A DNA stretch of 64,000 nucleotides from Petaurus breviceps papuanus (taxonomy: Eukaryota; Chordata; Mammalia; Diprotodontia; Petauridae). The position numbers were made by a program, and so were the translations under genes. Positions 34,762 through 46,548 of the stretch are shown piece by piece. The stretch lies in the NCBI GenBank assembly GCA_028583685.1, contig JAMXIF010001183.1, positions 10,714,821 to 10,778,820 of the forward strand. Direction: 5' to 3'. The notes under the pieces are model-generated. The model was given only the letters and a program-made list of their open reading frames with translations. It had not been told where the DNA came from and did not search any database. The first letter of the stretch is position 1; the number at the start of each line of letters is the position of its first letter.

Positions 34762-34920
34762 AAATATCATTAATTTGGAGCTGGAAAGGTCATTACAAGT
34801 CATCCAGTCTAACACCCTTCACTTAACAAATGAGGAAACTGAGGCCCAGAGAATTTTAGAGATTTGCCCAGGTGGCAGAGCCATGATCTAAATACAGGTC
34901 CTTTGATGCTAGCATCTTTC
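34762..34920 (-). mobile_element. MIR3-like SINE, inverted
   Basis: 'ggagctggaaaggtcatta', 'catccagtctaacaccc', 'gaggaaactgaggcccagag' and 'tgatctaaatacaggtcc' are in the inverted MIR3 order. Confidence 0.75.
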
Positions 34921-35021
34921 AAAAGCAACAAAGTCACTAAGGGAAAAAAAAGAAATACAAAAATGCTCATCACCCACCATCTGGCTGGCATAAAATATTC
35001 ACATAAAGTATACTTAAAACA

Positions 35022-35262
35022 TCTTGCTGTTGTTCAGTCACCTCCAGCTCTCCATGACCCCATTTGGAGTTTTCTTGACAAAATACTTGAGTAGTTTTCC
35101 ATTTCCAGTTGACAGATGAGGAAACTGAGGCAAACAGGGTTAAATGACTTGCCCAGGGTCACACAGCTAGTTAATGTCTGCAGCTGGATTTGAACTCAGT
35201 TCTTCCTATCTTGAAGCTCAATGCTCTATTCACTGTGCCACCTAGCTTCCCATCTACAAAGC
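35022..35262 (-). mobile_element. Mar1-like CORE-SINE, inverted
   Basis: 'ttgctgttgttcagtcacct', 'ggagttttcttgacaaaata', 'gacttgcccagggtcacaca' and 'tgtgccacctagcttccc' run in inverted order over the whole element. Confidence 0.88.
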
Positions 35263-35414
35263 AGTAAAAAAAAAAAAAGGATTTCATGATCATGGATCAT
35301 TTCAGTCTTTCACAATTAAGTTTAAGATGTTTATGTTTAGTATTATTATTTTTATCCAAACCTTTGATTTCTTTGGTAAAGCAAACTCTACAAAGGAAAC
35401 TCCTTTTACCAACA

Positions 35415-35545
35415 CAGATTAGCAACTTCTCTGAAATTTAGAGTGCTTGGAAGATGTCTACTTGAGAGGTGACATGACTTGACCAGGATCCTATGCTAAG
35501 TGTCAGAGGTAGGACTTGAACCCAGCTCTCCCTGACTTACAGTAA
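35415..35545 (-). mobile_element. Old inverted CORE-SINE
   Basis: 'tgacatgacttgaccaggat' and 'gaggtaggacttgaacccag' are an inverted CORE and head. The rest is diverged. Confidence 0.5.
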
Positions 35546-36261
35546 AGAGATACAAAAGTTATGTTAGTTTAAAATGGGAGGTCCATATTGTGGTTTTTGT
35601 CTATTGATACACTACTATCATACTAAAATGACACAAAACCAAATAGTTCATGATTGAAAAAAGTATTTTCAATTAGGCTAAATTCAATGAATATTCGGTA
35701 TAAAGGTATCATTGCATAACTAAAAGTTATTTACATTTGAGATGACGGCGAAGGTAGCTTAAACATTTTCAGTTCCCCAAAGAAGCAAAAAATCATTGAT
35801 GATTTGTTTTTATTTCTATATATTATGTAATTCAAGGACAGAAAGGGAGATTGCTGTATAAACTCTAGATCATAAGGAAACTAGAGAAATGACTCAATTT
35901 AGCTTTTTATTCACCCTTTTACCTTATGCTTCTCAGGGTTATCAGTGTGTAGATCCCTAGGGTTCTGGATTACATTTAAGGACATTTAAAATTTATTTCC
36001 AAATCCTTCGTTTAACATTTATTCATTGACAAATGAATATTAGTAGACTTAAAGGAGAATTAACAATTAAATACTACAAGAAGCAAAAATTTTTCACCAT
36101 TTTTGAAATATTAGACTGTGAAGTTTTGTTTGTAGCATTATATGACACATATGTATGTATATGTGTATGTGCAGTATACATAGATATGCATTGTATATAT
36201 GCATTATATATGCATTGCACTGTGTGCATACATATATGTATGTGTGTGTGTGATTTAGAAG
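35546..36261. other. Unique AT-rich sequence
   Basis: No repeat recognised except an imperfect ATGT/GCAT tract at about 36145-36255. Confidence 0.4.
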
Positions 36262-36449
36262 AGAGGTATTGTAGCCTAAAGGATAGGAGGTTTAGCCTTA
36301 GAGTTGTTCAAATCCCATTTCTAAAGTAATGATTGTGTGGCCCTGAGTAAGTCATTTAACTTCATAGCATTACCAGGAGTTCTCTAAGAAGGTGAAAATG
36401 TGCATTGGCAGAAGTTATTTCGTTTCCTGGAACTCCCTACACCCAAGTA
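36262..36449 (+). mobile_element. CORE-SINE with 'gttcc/aactccct' tail
   Basis: 'gtattgtagcctaaaggata', 'gtggccctgagtaagtcatt' and 'gtgcattggcagaagttatt' place it in the same tail family as 29600-29850. Confidence 0.5.
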
Positions 36450-36672
36450 ACAGCTAGAGTTTATATAGGCTTTAAGGTTTACTAAGTATTTCACAAATAT
36501 TATCTCATTTGATCCTCATAACAACCATGTTGAGTTGGGGCTATTATTATCTCTACTTTAGGCAGAAGGAAACTGAAGTTTAGAAAATCTCATAGCTACT
36601 AATATGTCTGAGGCAAGATTTGAACTCGGGTCTTTCTAACTCCAGCCCTCTATTCACTGAGCCAGTTCCTTC
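36450..36672 (-). mobile_element. MIR-type SINE, inverted
   Basis: 'atctcatttgatcctcataa', 'caaccatgttgagttggggc', 'gaggcaagatttgaactcgg' and 'ccctctattcactgagcca' are inverted MIR. Confidence 0.75.
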
Positions 36673-36689
36673 TTAGAGCAGAGAATTGT

Positions 36690-36917
36690 CAAGGCAGCTA
36701 GGTAGTGCCGTGGATAGATGATGGGCCTGGAGTCCAAAGACTCCTGAGTTCAAATCTGACCTCAGACACTTACTAGTTGTGTGACCTTTACTTAACCCTA
36801 TCTGCCTCAGTTTCCTGTAAAATGAGCTAAAGAAGGAAATGGCAAATCACTGCAGTATCTTTGCCAAGAAAAGCCCAAATGGGATCAGAAAAGAGTCAGA
36901 CACGACTGAACAACAAC
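36690..36917 (+). mobile_element. Mar1-like CORE-SINE with short target-site duplication
   Basis: 'aaggcagctaggtagtgccg', 'gaaggaaatggcaaatcact' and 'gaaaagagtcagacacgac' are all present. The flanks agaattgt at 36682-36689 and 36918-36925 are identical. Confidence 0.92.
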
Positions 36918-37092
36918 AGAATTGTTGGTTTCCCATAGGATAAGGCGCCACCAGAGTTAAGGCATGACAACAAGAAAAATACATTTGAGCTCTCTGGCTT
37001 AGCATATCGTTGGGATCAAAGGATCACAGCGTGGCAGTATCTCTAAAGAGCAGAAATGAGTGCTATTTTTCATTTCTGCTCAGGCATTAGAA

Positions 37093-37368
37093 CTGGGAAA
37101 AGCAGCATGGATTAGTGGATGAAGAAATACCCTCAGAATTCCAGATCAAGATGGCCTAGAATCAAGACCCACCCTAGAGGCCAGGGATCAGACCCCTCAC
37201 TCATTATCTGTGTGACTTGGGATGAGTCCCTTAACCTCTCATTTCTCCCCAGGTAACCACCTGAAACTATAAACTGCAAAACTGCTGATAATCTAGCTTT
37301 GTAAAAGTACTTTCTTCATTGTGGAAATTCCTTTATTACCAATGAAATCAGAGGTCCAACCTAAGACT
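37093..37368 (+). mobile_element. CORE-SINE with 'gaaatcagaggtcc' tail
   Basis: 'aaagcagcatggattagtgg', 'gtgacttgggatgagtccct' and 'ccaatgaaatcagaggtcc' define it. Same tail family as 29600-29850. Confidence 0.55.
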
Positions 37369-37369
37369 T

Positions 37370-38420
37370 AATAAAATAATATATGCAAATATATAACATG
37401 TAATAAGTATGTATCAATATGTAATATATGGTATATAATAAATGCTATATTATATAATACTATAAATACACACTATATTATAAATCTGTTTAAAATTAAC
37501 ATATAATGGTATATGTAGATATATTATGTAACAAATATATATTAATATACAATACATACTATATAATACATACTATATGTAATGACACAAATGCATATAT
37601 AATAAACCTATGAAGATTAAGATATAATAGCATGTGTAAAATATACCTGTAATAAATATGTATTGATATATAATACATAGTATATAATAAATACTATATA
37701 TTATTATAAATATATACTATATAATATGTACAAATTAATATATAACAGTATATGTAAGTACATAAAAATATGCACTAATATACAATGATAACCATGTAAT
37801 AAATATGTGTAAAATCAACATAGAATAATATATACAAGCATATTATATATAACAAATATTATTAACATACAATATATACATGTAATAAAAATATGGGAAA
37901 TCAACCTATAATAGCATATTAAGTATATAATACATAACTAATATATTATATAACTAACATGTTATATACTATATAACTGATATGTTATATACTACATAAT
38001 ATACTATATAATAAATATTATACTATATATAATAGCACAATACATAATATCTACTAAATACAGGGAAAACTAACATATAATAGTACAGACAAGTATATAA
38101 CATGTAATTAATATGTATTAACAGATAATACACACTATATAATAAATACTATACTATGTATACTATAAATATACTATATGATAAATATGTAAAATTAACA
38201 TATAACAGTATATGTGTATGTAATATATAATAAATATGTACTAATATATAATACATACTACATACTCCAAACACATATTATATAATAAATATGTGAACAT
38301 TTTAAATAGAATAATATACGTAGTATAGAACATATAATAAATATGTATTAATATCCAATACTGCTATATAATATGCAACAAATTAATATAATACCTATAT
38401 AAATAAATGCATAAATTAGC
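37370..38420. repeat. AT-rich minisatellite, roughly 120-bp unit
   Basis: A recurring landmark like 'aaattaacatataatag' begins near 37493, 37612, 37733, 37811, 37897, 38064, 38191 and 38294, each followed by 'taataaatatgtattaatat' and 'tatataataaatactata'. Spacing varies from about 80 to 165. Sequence is almost pure A/T with diverged units, and no coding content. Confidence 0.75.
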
Positions 38421-38716
38421 ATATAAATCCATGAACATGATCAAAGTCTTTCTAGCATTTAATAGGGCAAGACAAGCTACTTCCCAGTTCAAATGTTAAA
38501 TGCTTCTGATAGGGTTTCTTATTCCCACACACACACACATACTTTATGAAATTAACACTTCTTTTAAGTCTATTTGGGAATTTACATACTTTGATAAATC
38601 AAAGTAAAAATGACTTGCTCTCAATTCATTGCTGAATAGGAGAAGAATGTAGAAAGTGAGCTGAACAAGTGGCAAGAAATACCTTTAATGTGGAATGTTT
38701 TTCCCTTTCCCCTTAG
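38421..38716. other. Unique sequence
   Basis: A short CA run lies at 38527-38541. Otherwise nothing recognised. Confidence 0.4.
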
Positions 38717-38823
38717 GTAATATTCACTAACCCTGCTTGAAACTGGAGTTTTATGTTGATACTCTTGCTTTGCTAGAACTAAGCAAAAGCAAAGTTTGAT
38801 CCTTGACCTAAGCAGAGGATATG
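38717..38823 (+). ncRNA. Possible noncoding exon
   Basis: A strong acceptor ('ttttccctttccccttag', ending 38716) precedes 107 bases that end at a strong donor (atg|gtaagt, 38824-38829). All three forward frames contain stops, so if spliced it would be noncoding or untranslated. There is no transcript evidence in the sequence itself, and such pairs arise by chance. Confidence 0.2.
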
Positions 38824-39839
38824 GTAAGTTCCTAAACCAATGACTCCATTTGGCTTTACCAATTTGAGGTAATTAATGCCATTTGTACTACAGAAAGGTC
38901 CTGCCACATTTCAAAGCTTGTTGGATACAACAGGGATAGGCACTGGAATTATATTACAACATACCCACAGAAACAGTAGGCTCAGATTCTATGTATTTTA
39001 ACTATCACAATAAAACAACTACATGCAAAACTCCCAGCCAAAGTTGTAAATTTTGTGAAAACAGTTTTCCAAAGTTTGCAACAGAGAAGTATATGTCATG
39101 CTTATTGTACTATAAAGTCTTTTTTATGCATATGTATATAAATACAGATATTTCCAAAGTTTTCTTTCTTTCCTGCCTTTGCTTAAAATTTAAAAAAACC
39201 ACATAAGCCTCCTGCCTTCTCTACCCTCATGAGTCTAAAAGAATTATTTGGAGAAACTGGTCTCAAAGTGGGCATGTTATTATTCCCTGGAACATCATTA
39301 AAGAATCCCCATGTAAGGAAGGACATGATGATAGTCTAGGATATTCTAAGACCTTCAGGAATTGGGGGAGGAAAAACTATTAGGAAACATAATTGTAATT
39401 TCCCAAACAGATATAAAAACAAAAGTCTTGAGCACAGACAGAAGAGCAATGAGTTAGGTATTTTGATAGGCAGAAGCTGCCAAGTTTCCTCAGCAGGAGC
39501 TTTTTGCCAGTGGAACCTAAGTTACGTGCCATAGAGAGAGGAATGTCTTGTCATTAACAGAGTCTTGGAAACTTTGAAATACAGTATTATTTACTGGCTC
39601 AGGAGTGTCACTGTGTTAGCAACCTAAAAAAAGCTTTCCATTACTACCTTTCACAAAAGAACAAAATTGTCTGCTACATCCATGAATTAACTATATTGGC
39701 CCATTTTAAAATGTACATGAAATCTGACAGAAGAAGAGTGATAGTGTATAACAACATTTTGATTACTGATTTTATTTTGAAGAATGACAAAGAAGCAGAT
39801 GGATAGAACAAAAATAATTTCCAATTCTTAATGCTCCTA
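38824..39839. other. Unique sequence
   Basis: No recognised repeat. The short open frames are unsupported. Confidence 0.4.
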
Positions 39840-39897
39840 TCGATCAATAAATCAACAAGCATTTGTTAAGTGCCTACTATATTCCAGGCATTATGGT
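39840..39897 (-). mobile_element. Inverted L2 tip
   Basis: 'caacaagcatttgttaagtg' and 'cctactatattccaggcatt' are the reverse complement of the L2 terminus. Confidence 0.7.
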
Positions 39898-39989
39898 TTT
39901 GCATGGTTTAACTTTTTAAGCAAATATATAGATCTTGAAGAACCATGTTTTTCCCTAATTGATTCCTTACTTTCCTCCCCACAAAAACT

Positions 39990-42039
39990 TTTGCAAATCT
40001 TCTCTTCTTTTCCCTTCTAAAGCTTCCCATGTGTTTTTCTTCTCTAGCTCCCTCTTCACCTTCTCCTTCAGCTGAAGATGCTGCCTTTTACCATTCTGAG
40101 AAAATTGAGGTCATTCATTAGCTCTCTCCTCTTCATCTTGACCCATTAACATCACCCCCCTACTCTCTCCTTTCTTCCAGTCTTTAACAATGGCGTGGCC
40201 CTTCTCCTCGCCAAGGTCAGCCTCTCTACACATGCCTTTGATCCCATTCCTCCCATCTTCTCCAGCAAATTGAAACCTCCAAGTTTTCCCCTCTCTCTAA
40301 TCTTTAATCCCTATCTACTGGTTGTTTCCTTCCTGTCTTCAGATTTTCCCATGTCTCCCCTACCCTTAAGAAGCCTTCCTTAGATCCTATCATTCCCTCA
40401 AAGGCTATCAGTCCTCATTCTTTTAGACCTATCTGCTGCATTTTACCTGTTAACCAGGATATGTTATCTTCTCTGGATATTCTGGCTCTCCTACTATCTA
40501 GCTGACTGACACTCCTCAGTCTCTTTTGCTGGTTACCATCCAGATCACAACGCATAATTGTGGGTCTTCCCTAGGCTCTGTCCTAGACTTCCCTGATCTT
40601 CTCTCTCTACAACCTGTCTTGGTGACCTCATCAGCTCCAACAAGTTTAATTATTATCTCTATGTCAATGACTCCCAGATCTAGGCATAGTCTTTCCCTGG
40701 ACATTTCAAAATAGATGTCCCAAAGACACCTCAGACTGAACATGTCCAAGACAGAGCTCGTTATTTTCACCCTGATGTCCCGTTCACCCTTCCTCCAGAT
40801 TTCCCCTTTTCTATTGAAGGTACCACCTTCTGGTGTCCTGGTGCTATCCTTGACTTTCCCTTACTCCACACAGCCAATTAGCTTCCACTTCTACCTCCGT
40901 ATGTCTCTCGTTTGACTCCTCTATTCCCAAACAGCCATCACCCCATCATCTCTCACTTAGATACTACCTACTTTGTCTCATTGCCTCAAATCTCTCCCCA
41001 CTGCAATCCAGCCTGCACACTGCTGCCAAAGTTATTCTTCTTAAGAGCAAATCTGACAATATCAACCCCCTACTCAATCAACTCCAGTGACTTATTATCG
41101 CCTCTGAAATCAAATATAAATGCCCTTTTAACTCCTAAGGCCCTTGTAAATTCCTAAAATCTGACATGACTTTGCTTTAACCCATCTTTCCAGACTCATT
41201 GTATATTACTTCTCTTCCATCCACACTCTGAAACCCAACCAAACTTGGTTTCTTTCTTTCTATTCCTCCAATACAATACTTCATTTTCCATCCCTGTATC
41301 TTTGTATTGGCTGTACCCCATTCATAGAATGCTGTCCCTCCTCACCTCTGCCTCACTGAATCTCTTCCTTTCAGACTCAGATCAAGCACCATCTTCTACA
41401 TGATGTCTTTCCTGACCCTCTCAATTGCTAGTGTCCTCCCTCTCAAACTACCTTGTATGTAATCTGCATGGTGCCCTTCTCCTTATATATACCTCCTCCA
41501 ATCCCTTCTCTCAGTTCTAGACCATCTTAGACTCTATCCTAGATGTCAGGGTTGGTGTGGGCAGGGAGGGGAGGGAATAAGGATTTATATAGTACCAACT
41601 ATATGCCAGGAACTATGCCAAGAGCCTTACAAACCATCAGGAGTGCCCTTTCCTTATCTCTCTGCCCTCTCCCCTTTTGGAGACTGACCAGAAGTCATCT
41701 GGGTTGCCTGACTTCTCAAATGTCTTTGATGAGATGGACATAACCAACTCTATTCTTTCCCATGAGAAGGAGCAGCAACAGATCTTATCATCTTCCTTGC
41801 CACTGTCTTTTAATATCTTGTAGACTTTACCATCTGCCCTGGAGATCTCTAGCACTATCATCTGACCTACTGATATAACCTAAGGACCCCTGAGACTTGC
41901 TACTGAACCTTTAGGATGTCCACCCTTTTCCATTCAACATTTGACTGAATTCTCTTTTAGGTGTTGTGTCCCCTAATTAGAGCGTAAGGTCCCTGAAAGC
42001 AATGATTGTCTTGCTTTGTTTTATTTGTATGCTTTTTTT

Positions 42040-42040
<1 letters not shown>
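39990..42040 (+). mobile_element. L2 LINE, long 3' part
   Basis: About 2 kb of decayed L2. 'gtgggtcttccctaggctct' to 'gtcctagacttccctga' covers the GSVLxP region of the reverse transcriptase. 'atgtcaatgactcccagatc' covers the position of the catalytic DD motif, and 'cctcagactgaacatgtcca' follows. The 3' untranslated part is seen at 41030-41520 and 41950-42030. The segment 41530-41640 is a small foreign MIR-like insert. Many stops in every frame. Confidence 0.85.
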
Positions 42041-42045
<5 letters not shown>

Positions 42046-42122
<77 letters not shown>

Positions 42123-42167
42123 TACACACAGATACACACACACTCTCTCTCATTCCCTCTCTCTCCA
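42046..42167. repeat. (CT)n with (CA)n microsatellite
   Basis: A 70-base CT run passes into CA, then CT-rich text. A TA run follows near 42190-42206. Ser/Leu and Arg/Glu frames over it are artefacts. Confidence 0.95.
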
Positions 42168-42206
42168 TATATATGCTTATATGTGTGTTTATATATATAT
42201 ATATAT

Positions 42207-42519
42207 TTTTATGCATGCATAAAGAATGTTTATTGTTTATATGGGCTTTGAATGTATATATAACCTTTGAACATACCAGGATCTTAACTGTAAAAGTAAA
42301 CAAAGTTTATAATCTTAAAAATCTCTTATATTCCTTCCCACTGGGCCTTGGCTCTCTGACTCTACCACTGCTGGATATTAGTCTCTCCACAGTAAATGAC
42401 GACAGGCATCTTTCATGAAAATAACATTTCCTGGAAAACTGCCATCCTTTTGTTAACTAGCAAAAGTTGATAGCCACAGGACTGAGGTCTAGAAGCTCGT
42501 AACAATGAGCTAGGACAGC
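42207..42519. other. Unassigned sequence
   Basis: Nothing recognised with confidence. Confidence 0.35.
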
Positions 42520-42605
42520 TAACATTGTGATGAGGAAAAGTGAGATGAAACTGAGGCTTAGGGAATTTAAGTGACTTTCCTATGACCCCACAGCTGGTAA
42601 CTGCA
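42520..42605 (-). mobile_element. MIR-type SINE fragment, inverted
   Basis: 'gaaactgaggcttagggaat' and 'ttaagtgactttcctatgac' represent the inverted CORE. Confidence 0.6.
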
Positions 42606-43054
42606 ATAAACTACCCATTATTATGACAACTCTGATCAACCCCCAGCTAGAAGAAAAGGTATACAGTTTTTCTCTCCTTTCTAATGTGCTAATTACAACC
42701 AGTAGCTTATATCAAGAGCCATATTTTAAAACCATCTTTGGAGCTTAGAACATTAAGTAAGATCCTTACACAAAAATTGTCACTAGGAGTACCCAGAATG
42801 CCTCAGCTTCCATGATCCAAGGATTTCAAAGGCAAAGTCAATGCAATTACCCTGGAAAGAGGAATGGCTAGTAAGGGAAAGACAACTCAGAGGGTGAGGA
42901 AACAATTTTATCTGACGGGGTGAAGAGAATGCTCACTGCACAGAGTTAGTCTTGGTGCTGAGAACTACTGAGAACATAGGTATATGGGGAAGTGTTTCAG
43001 GAGCTCTTGTAAGGCATTGAGTTCTCTAAGACAACTAAGTGGATACACACACAT
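42606..43054. other. Unique sequence
   Basis: Nothing recognised. Confidence 0.4.
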
Positions 43055-43287
43055 ACATATGTGTAAATATTATAGCTGATATTTATAAAGTGTACCTTAT
43101 GCATTAGGTCATTTGATCCTTACAACGACCTAGTGAGGCAGATACTAACAATATCATCATCTCTGTTTTACAGATGATGAAACTGAGGCTTAGGGAAATT
43201 AAATTACTTTCCCATGGCCCCAACAGCTGGTAAGTATTGAGAGCTGGAATTAGACTCATGGCTCCATTGCCCCCCAAGTCCTGCCTA
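43055..43287 (-). mobile_element. MIR-type SINE, inverted
   Basis: 'agctgatatttataaagtgt', 'ttacaacgacctagtgagg', 'ctgttttacagatgatgaaa' and 'ccccaacagctggtaag' are inverted MIR. Confidence 0.75.
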
Positions 43288-44430
43288 CTATCAATGATGC
43301 CAAGCTTGTCTCTATCAAATAGGCAGAAATATAATTCACCTCAACCAATAGTGCCTTCCTATGTTTTGAACTGGCTCTGTATCTAATAAGATAAAACAGG
43401 AATTCATGATCACTCGATAATGTCCTTGCTTGAGCTCTGAAGGATCATCCCATACTTTTCAGTGACTTTAACACATGAGCTACAGGAGCCTTAAGGCTTA
43501 AGATGGAATGAGCCAAAGAAGGAAGGGTAAAGATGAAATCCTAAAGTATCTCACATCAGATAAGCAATAACAGCATTTGGGGTATCCTTAAATCCATTAT
43601 GGTTAGCACCTGGGAAGATGCTAGGTTCGCTACCAAGAACTATAAAGGCCAGTTTGACAAACATAACAGAATGAGGAGATTCAGGAATCCATTGAGCACA
43701 AGTGCATTTGGCAGAGCGACATCAACTCAAAACCCGAAGTGAAATAAACTGAAGCATTTACAAGCCAAAGCAAATGTTCAAAGGAAGACTTGAGACACAA
43801 AGAACAGATGGTGGGATGAGAAGGGGAAAGTGATCCCAGCATCTCTCCAACAACCACAAAATGCAGATTTTGTAAGCGCCATGAAAGCTATTTATGGTCT
43901 GGTCTGAGCACCCAGGAACCAGCCCCTTTGGGCTCCAGGAACAGAGAGGGAAGCTACCCAAATTCTCATTACTACATAACTGGAAGACATGTTTTGAACC
44001 ACTTATATTAGACTCTCTAGTTGATGTAAACATTACATCTATCTTGCAACTGCTAGTTAGAAATGAATTTGGAATCCTTCTCACTCTAATAAGTGAAGAA
44101 AACAGAAAGCCGTCTGGTGCTGGTGAACACCCTCCTGAACTTTCAAGCTAACTGGAAAAGACCTCAGATTGTGGCTTCATCCTCTTCTCTTGAGGCTCTG
44201 AAACAATGAAGACATATCAAAGCCCCCAGAAATGCTTTATTCTATGAAAATGTCTAAGAAAGGCAGGGGTGGTGGGACCCTCCAGTTTAGGAAACACCAG
44301 AGACATGACTACAGGAAGATCTCAGCAAAATCCATCCTAAACCATTCCTGTCTCTATGAAAAGAAATGTTCTGAGTACTGTAATGCTCAGCATTCACTGA
44401 AATGTGACCCTCGTTAAAAGGTGGGATCAA
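43288..44430. other. Unique sequence
   Basis: About 1.1 kb without recognised repeats. A minus frame of 108 residues (43758-44084) and an 85-residue plus frame overlap it, neither with splice or family support. Confidence 0.4.
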
Positions 44431-45110
44431 TTTATTAGTCAAACAAACTTGTTATTCAATGCCTGCTATGTTCCAGGCACTATGTTAAATGCTAGACATA
44501 CAAAGACAAAAAAATAATCCCTGTTCCCAAGAAACTTAAGTAATTCTATCAAGAGATATATGGATAGATGAGAGGGAGGGGAATGAGAGAAAGGGAGAGA
44601 ATGAGAGAGACAGAGACAGAGGGACAGAGAGACAGGAGAAAGAGACAGAGACAAAGACAGAGAGACAGAGGCAGAGATACACAAATGTATACTATATTTA
44701 TTTGTTTATTCATTCCTTCATTTATACATACCAAAGTAGTGATAGTCGCTGAAGGGAATAGAAAAGACTTCATGCATAAAGGACACTTGAACTGAGCTTT
44801 AAAGGAACCTAGGGATTTTAGAGATGAAGGTAAGGAGAGAGCACATTCCAGACACAAGGGATAGCTTGTGCAAAGAAGGACATGGAATACCACATGAGAA
44901 GACAAGAGGCCAGTGTGGCTGTACCATAGGATACATAATGGAGAGTAATGTGTAATAAGTCAAAAAGTCAGGTGGGAACCAGAGCATAAAGGGCTTAAAA
45001 TATAAGACTGAGGGGTCTGCATTTGATCCTAGGGTAACAGTGATGAAAAGGAGAGATCCTGTATAATGAGCATGGAAATAGAAGGACAATAGTGCCACAA
45101 GAGACAAATA
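44431..45110 (-). mobile_element. L2 LINE 3' part, inverted, split by a GA tract
   Basis: 'gcctgctatgttccaggcac' and 'ccctgttcccaagaaactta' are the inverted L2 end. After a GA-rich tract (44570-44685), 'cttgaactgagctttaaagg', 'gagagcacattccagacac' and 'gaggccagtgtggctgtacc' continue the inverted L2 coding end. Confidence 0.7.
44570..44685. repeat. GA-rich imperfect microsatellite
   Basis: GAGA and GACA units of the type common near L2 tails. Arg/Glu and Ser/Leu frames over it are artefacts. Confidence 0.9.
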
Positions 45111-45123
45111 TAGACAGGATTTT

Positions 45124-45273
45124 TTTTTTGCTTTTTGGAGGGCAATTGGGGTTAAGTGACTTGCCCAAGGTCACACAGCTAGTTTTTGTGTTAAGTGTCT
45201 GAGGCCAGATTTGAACTCAGGTCCTCCTTACTCTAGGGCTGGTGCTCTATTCATTGTACCACCTAGCCACCCC
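45124..45273 (-). mobile_element. WSINE1-like SINE with 13-bp target-site duplication
   Basis: Inverted WSINE text from poly-T to 'ccacctagccacccc'. The flank tagacaggatttt is identical at 45111-45123 and 45274-45286. Confidence 0.95.
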
Positions 45274-45335
45274 TAGACAGGATTTTGATATTGTTTAATG
45301 AAATATCATGTATGTCATGTGAAGATCTCTGTTGA

Positions 45336-45990
45336 GAAATCATAAAATTTCAGGCTTGGACCTTCAGAAGTCTTCTGGTCCAATCCCTCTTCTGATGCAT
45401 GAATTCCCTCTAGTAGTTCTCAAACTCTTTTTGTCTCAGGACCCCTTTACACTCTTAAAAATTCTTGATTCTCCAAAGAGCTCACAAGTTTATATGGGCT
45501 ATATCTATCAATATTTACCCTTTTATAAATTAAAATGTCACAGTACTCTTATGAAAACAGTTTTGACTTCATGAACCCCCTGAAAGGATCTCAGGAGTCT
45601 CCAGGGGTCCTGGGATTACACTTTGAAAAAACTGCTCTAACAATATCCCTGTTAAGAGTGCTTCAACACCTTCAGTTTGGGGAACTCATTAACTCACAAA
45701 GCAATGCATTCCATTTTTGACCAATTCTCTAAATAGTTCCTTCTTACATCAAAATCTATGGTACTGTAGCTCCCCTATCTCCTCCCCAGTGGTCCTGTTC
45801 TTGCTCTCTGCAGTTGGGATAAATCTAATCCCTCTTACATGCTTTAAACACTTGAAGACAGTACCCATGTTCCCTCAAGGTCTACTCTTCTCCCAGCTAA
45901 ATACTCAAAGTCCCTTCGAACATTCTTTATCTATCATAGTTTGGTCCTTTTCCTGGACATACCACAGATTAATATGCCTCCTAAAATGTA
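45336..45990 (-). mobile_element. L3/CR1-like LINE 3' end, inverted, interrupted
   Basis: 'cagaagtcttctggtccaat' is the inverted terminus. 'ctcactaaacagt'-class text is replaced by a hAT insert at 45413-45634. It resumes with 'gggaactcattaactcaca', 'gcaatgcattccatttttga', 'taaatctaatccctcttaca' and 'cacttgaagacagtaccca', the exact order expected. Confidence 0.8.
45413..45634 (+). mobile_element. Nonautonomous hAT-type DNA transposon
   Basis: Imperfect terminal inverted repeats ('gtagttctcaaac' and 'gaaaaaactg' reversed) flank 'ctcaggacccctttacact' and 'ccaggggtcctgggattaca'. The flanks ctcta at 45408-45412 and 45635-45639 are what remains of an 8-base target duplication. No transposase is encoded. 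Confidence 0.7.
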
Positions 45991-46410
45991 AGTAATGAAG
46001 CAACTTTCATTTGATTTAAGAGTCCCAGTCCCAAATAAGGTAAGTGTCGAATAATGAGAAGGGTCTTAAAAATAAAGTAATATTGTAACTGTTCTGATCC
46101 ATCACAGCCATAAACAGTCTTCTATAATTTCTGAGACCCTAATCATCCTCTTGCAGAAATGGAACTAGGACAGGGCAATAAGGGCATCATACAGGTGGCA
46201 AAATTTAGAGAGGTCTCACTTCTACATTCCTCCCCCACAGACAGTTCTAGACAATTCTGCCAGCAGCATTAGATGTAAGAAGAACCAGACTGCCTAATGC
46301 ATTATTTTCCAAACACTTTGTCTAATGTGGGTAAGGCTTCCTTCTACTTGACACTACCTTCCTCGACTTAACATCTTTCTCCCCTTCCCCGTTATGGCAG
46401 CCTATTTTTA
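45991..46410. other. Unique sequence
   Basis: Nothing recognised. Confidence 0.4.
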
Positions 46411-46426
46411 AAAATATCCCTTTTTA

Positions 46427-46503
46427 GGGGCGGCTAGGTGGTGCAGTGAGAGCACCAGCCCTGGAGTCAGGAGGACCTTGAGCTCAAATCTGACCTCAGA
46501 CAC

Positions 46504-46548
<45 letters not shown>

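Noticed and set aside
42046-42115. CRISPR-like regular repeat
   Set aside because: It is a dinucleotide microsatellite without spacers in a vertebrate genome.
41977-42418. Long frames rich in Ser/Leu and Arg/Glu
   Set aside because: They cross a CT/CA microsatellite at the end of an L2.
43758-44151. Overlapping 108-residue minus and 85-residue plus frames
   Set aside because: They overlap antisense to each other, match no family I know, and have no splice-site support.
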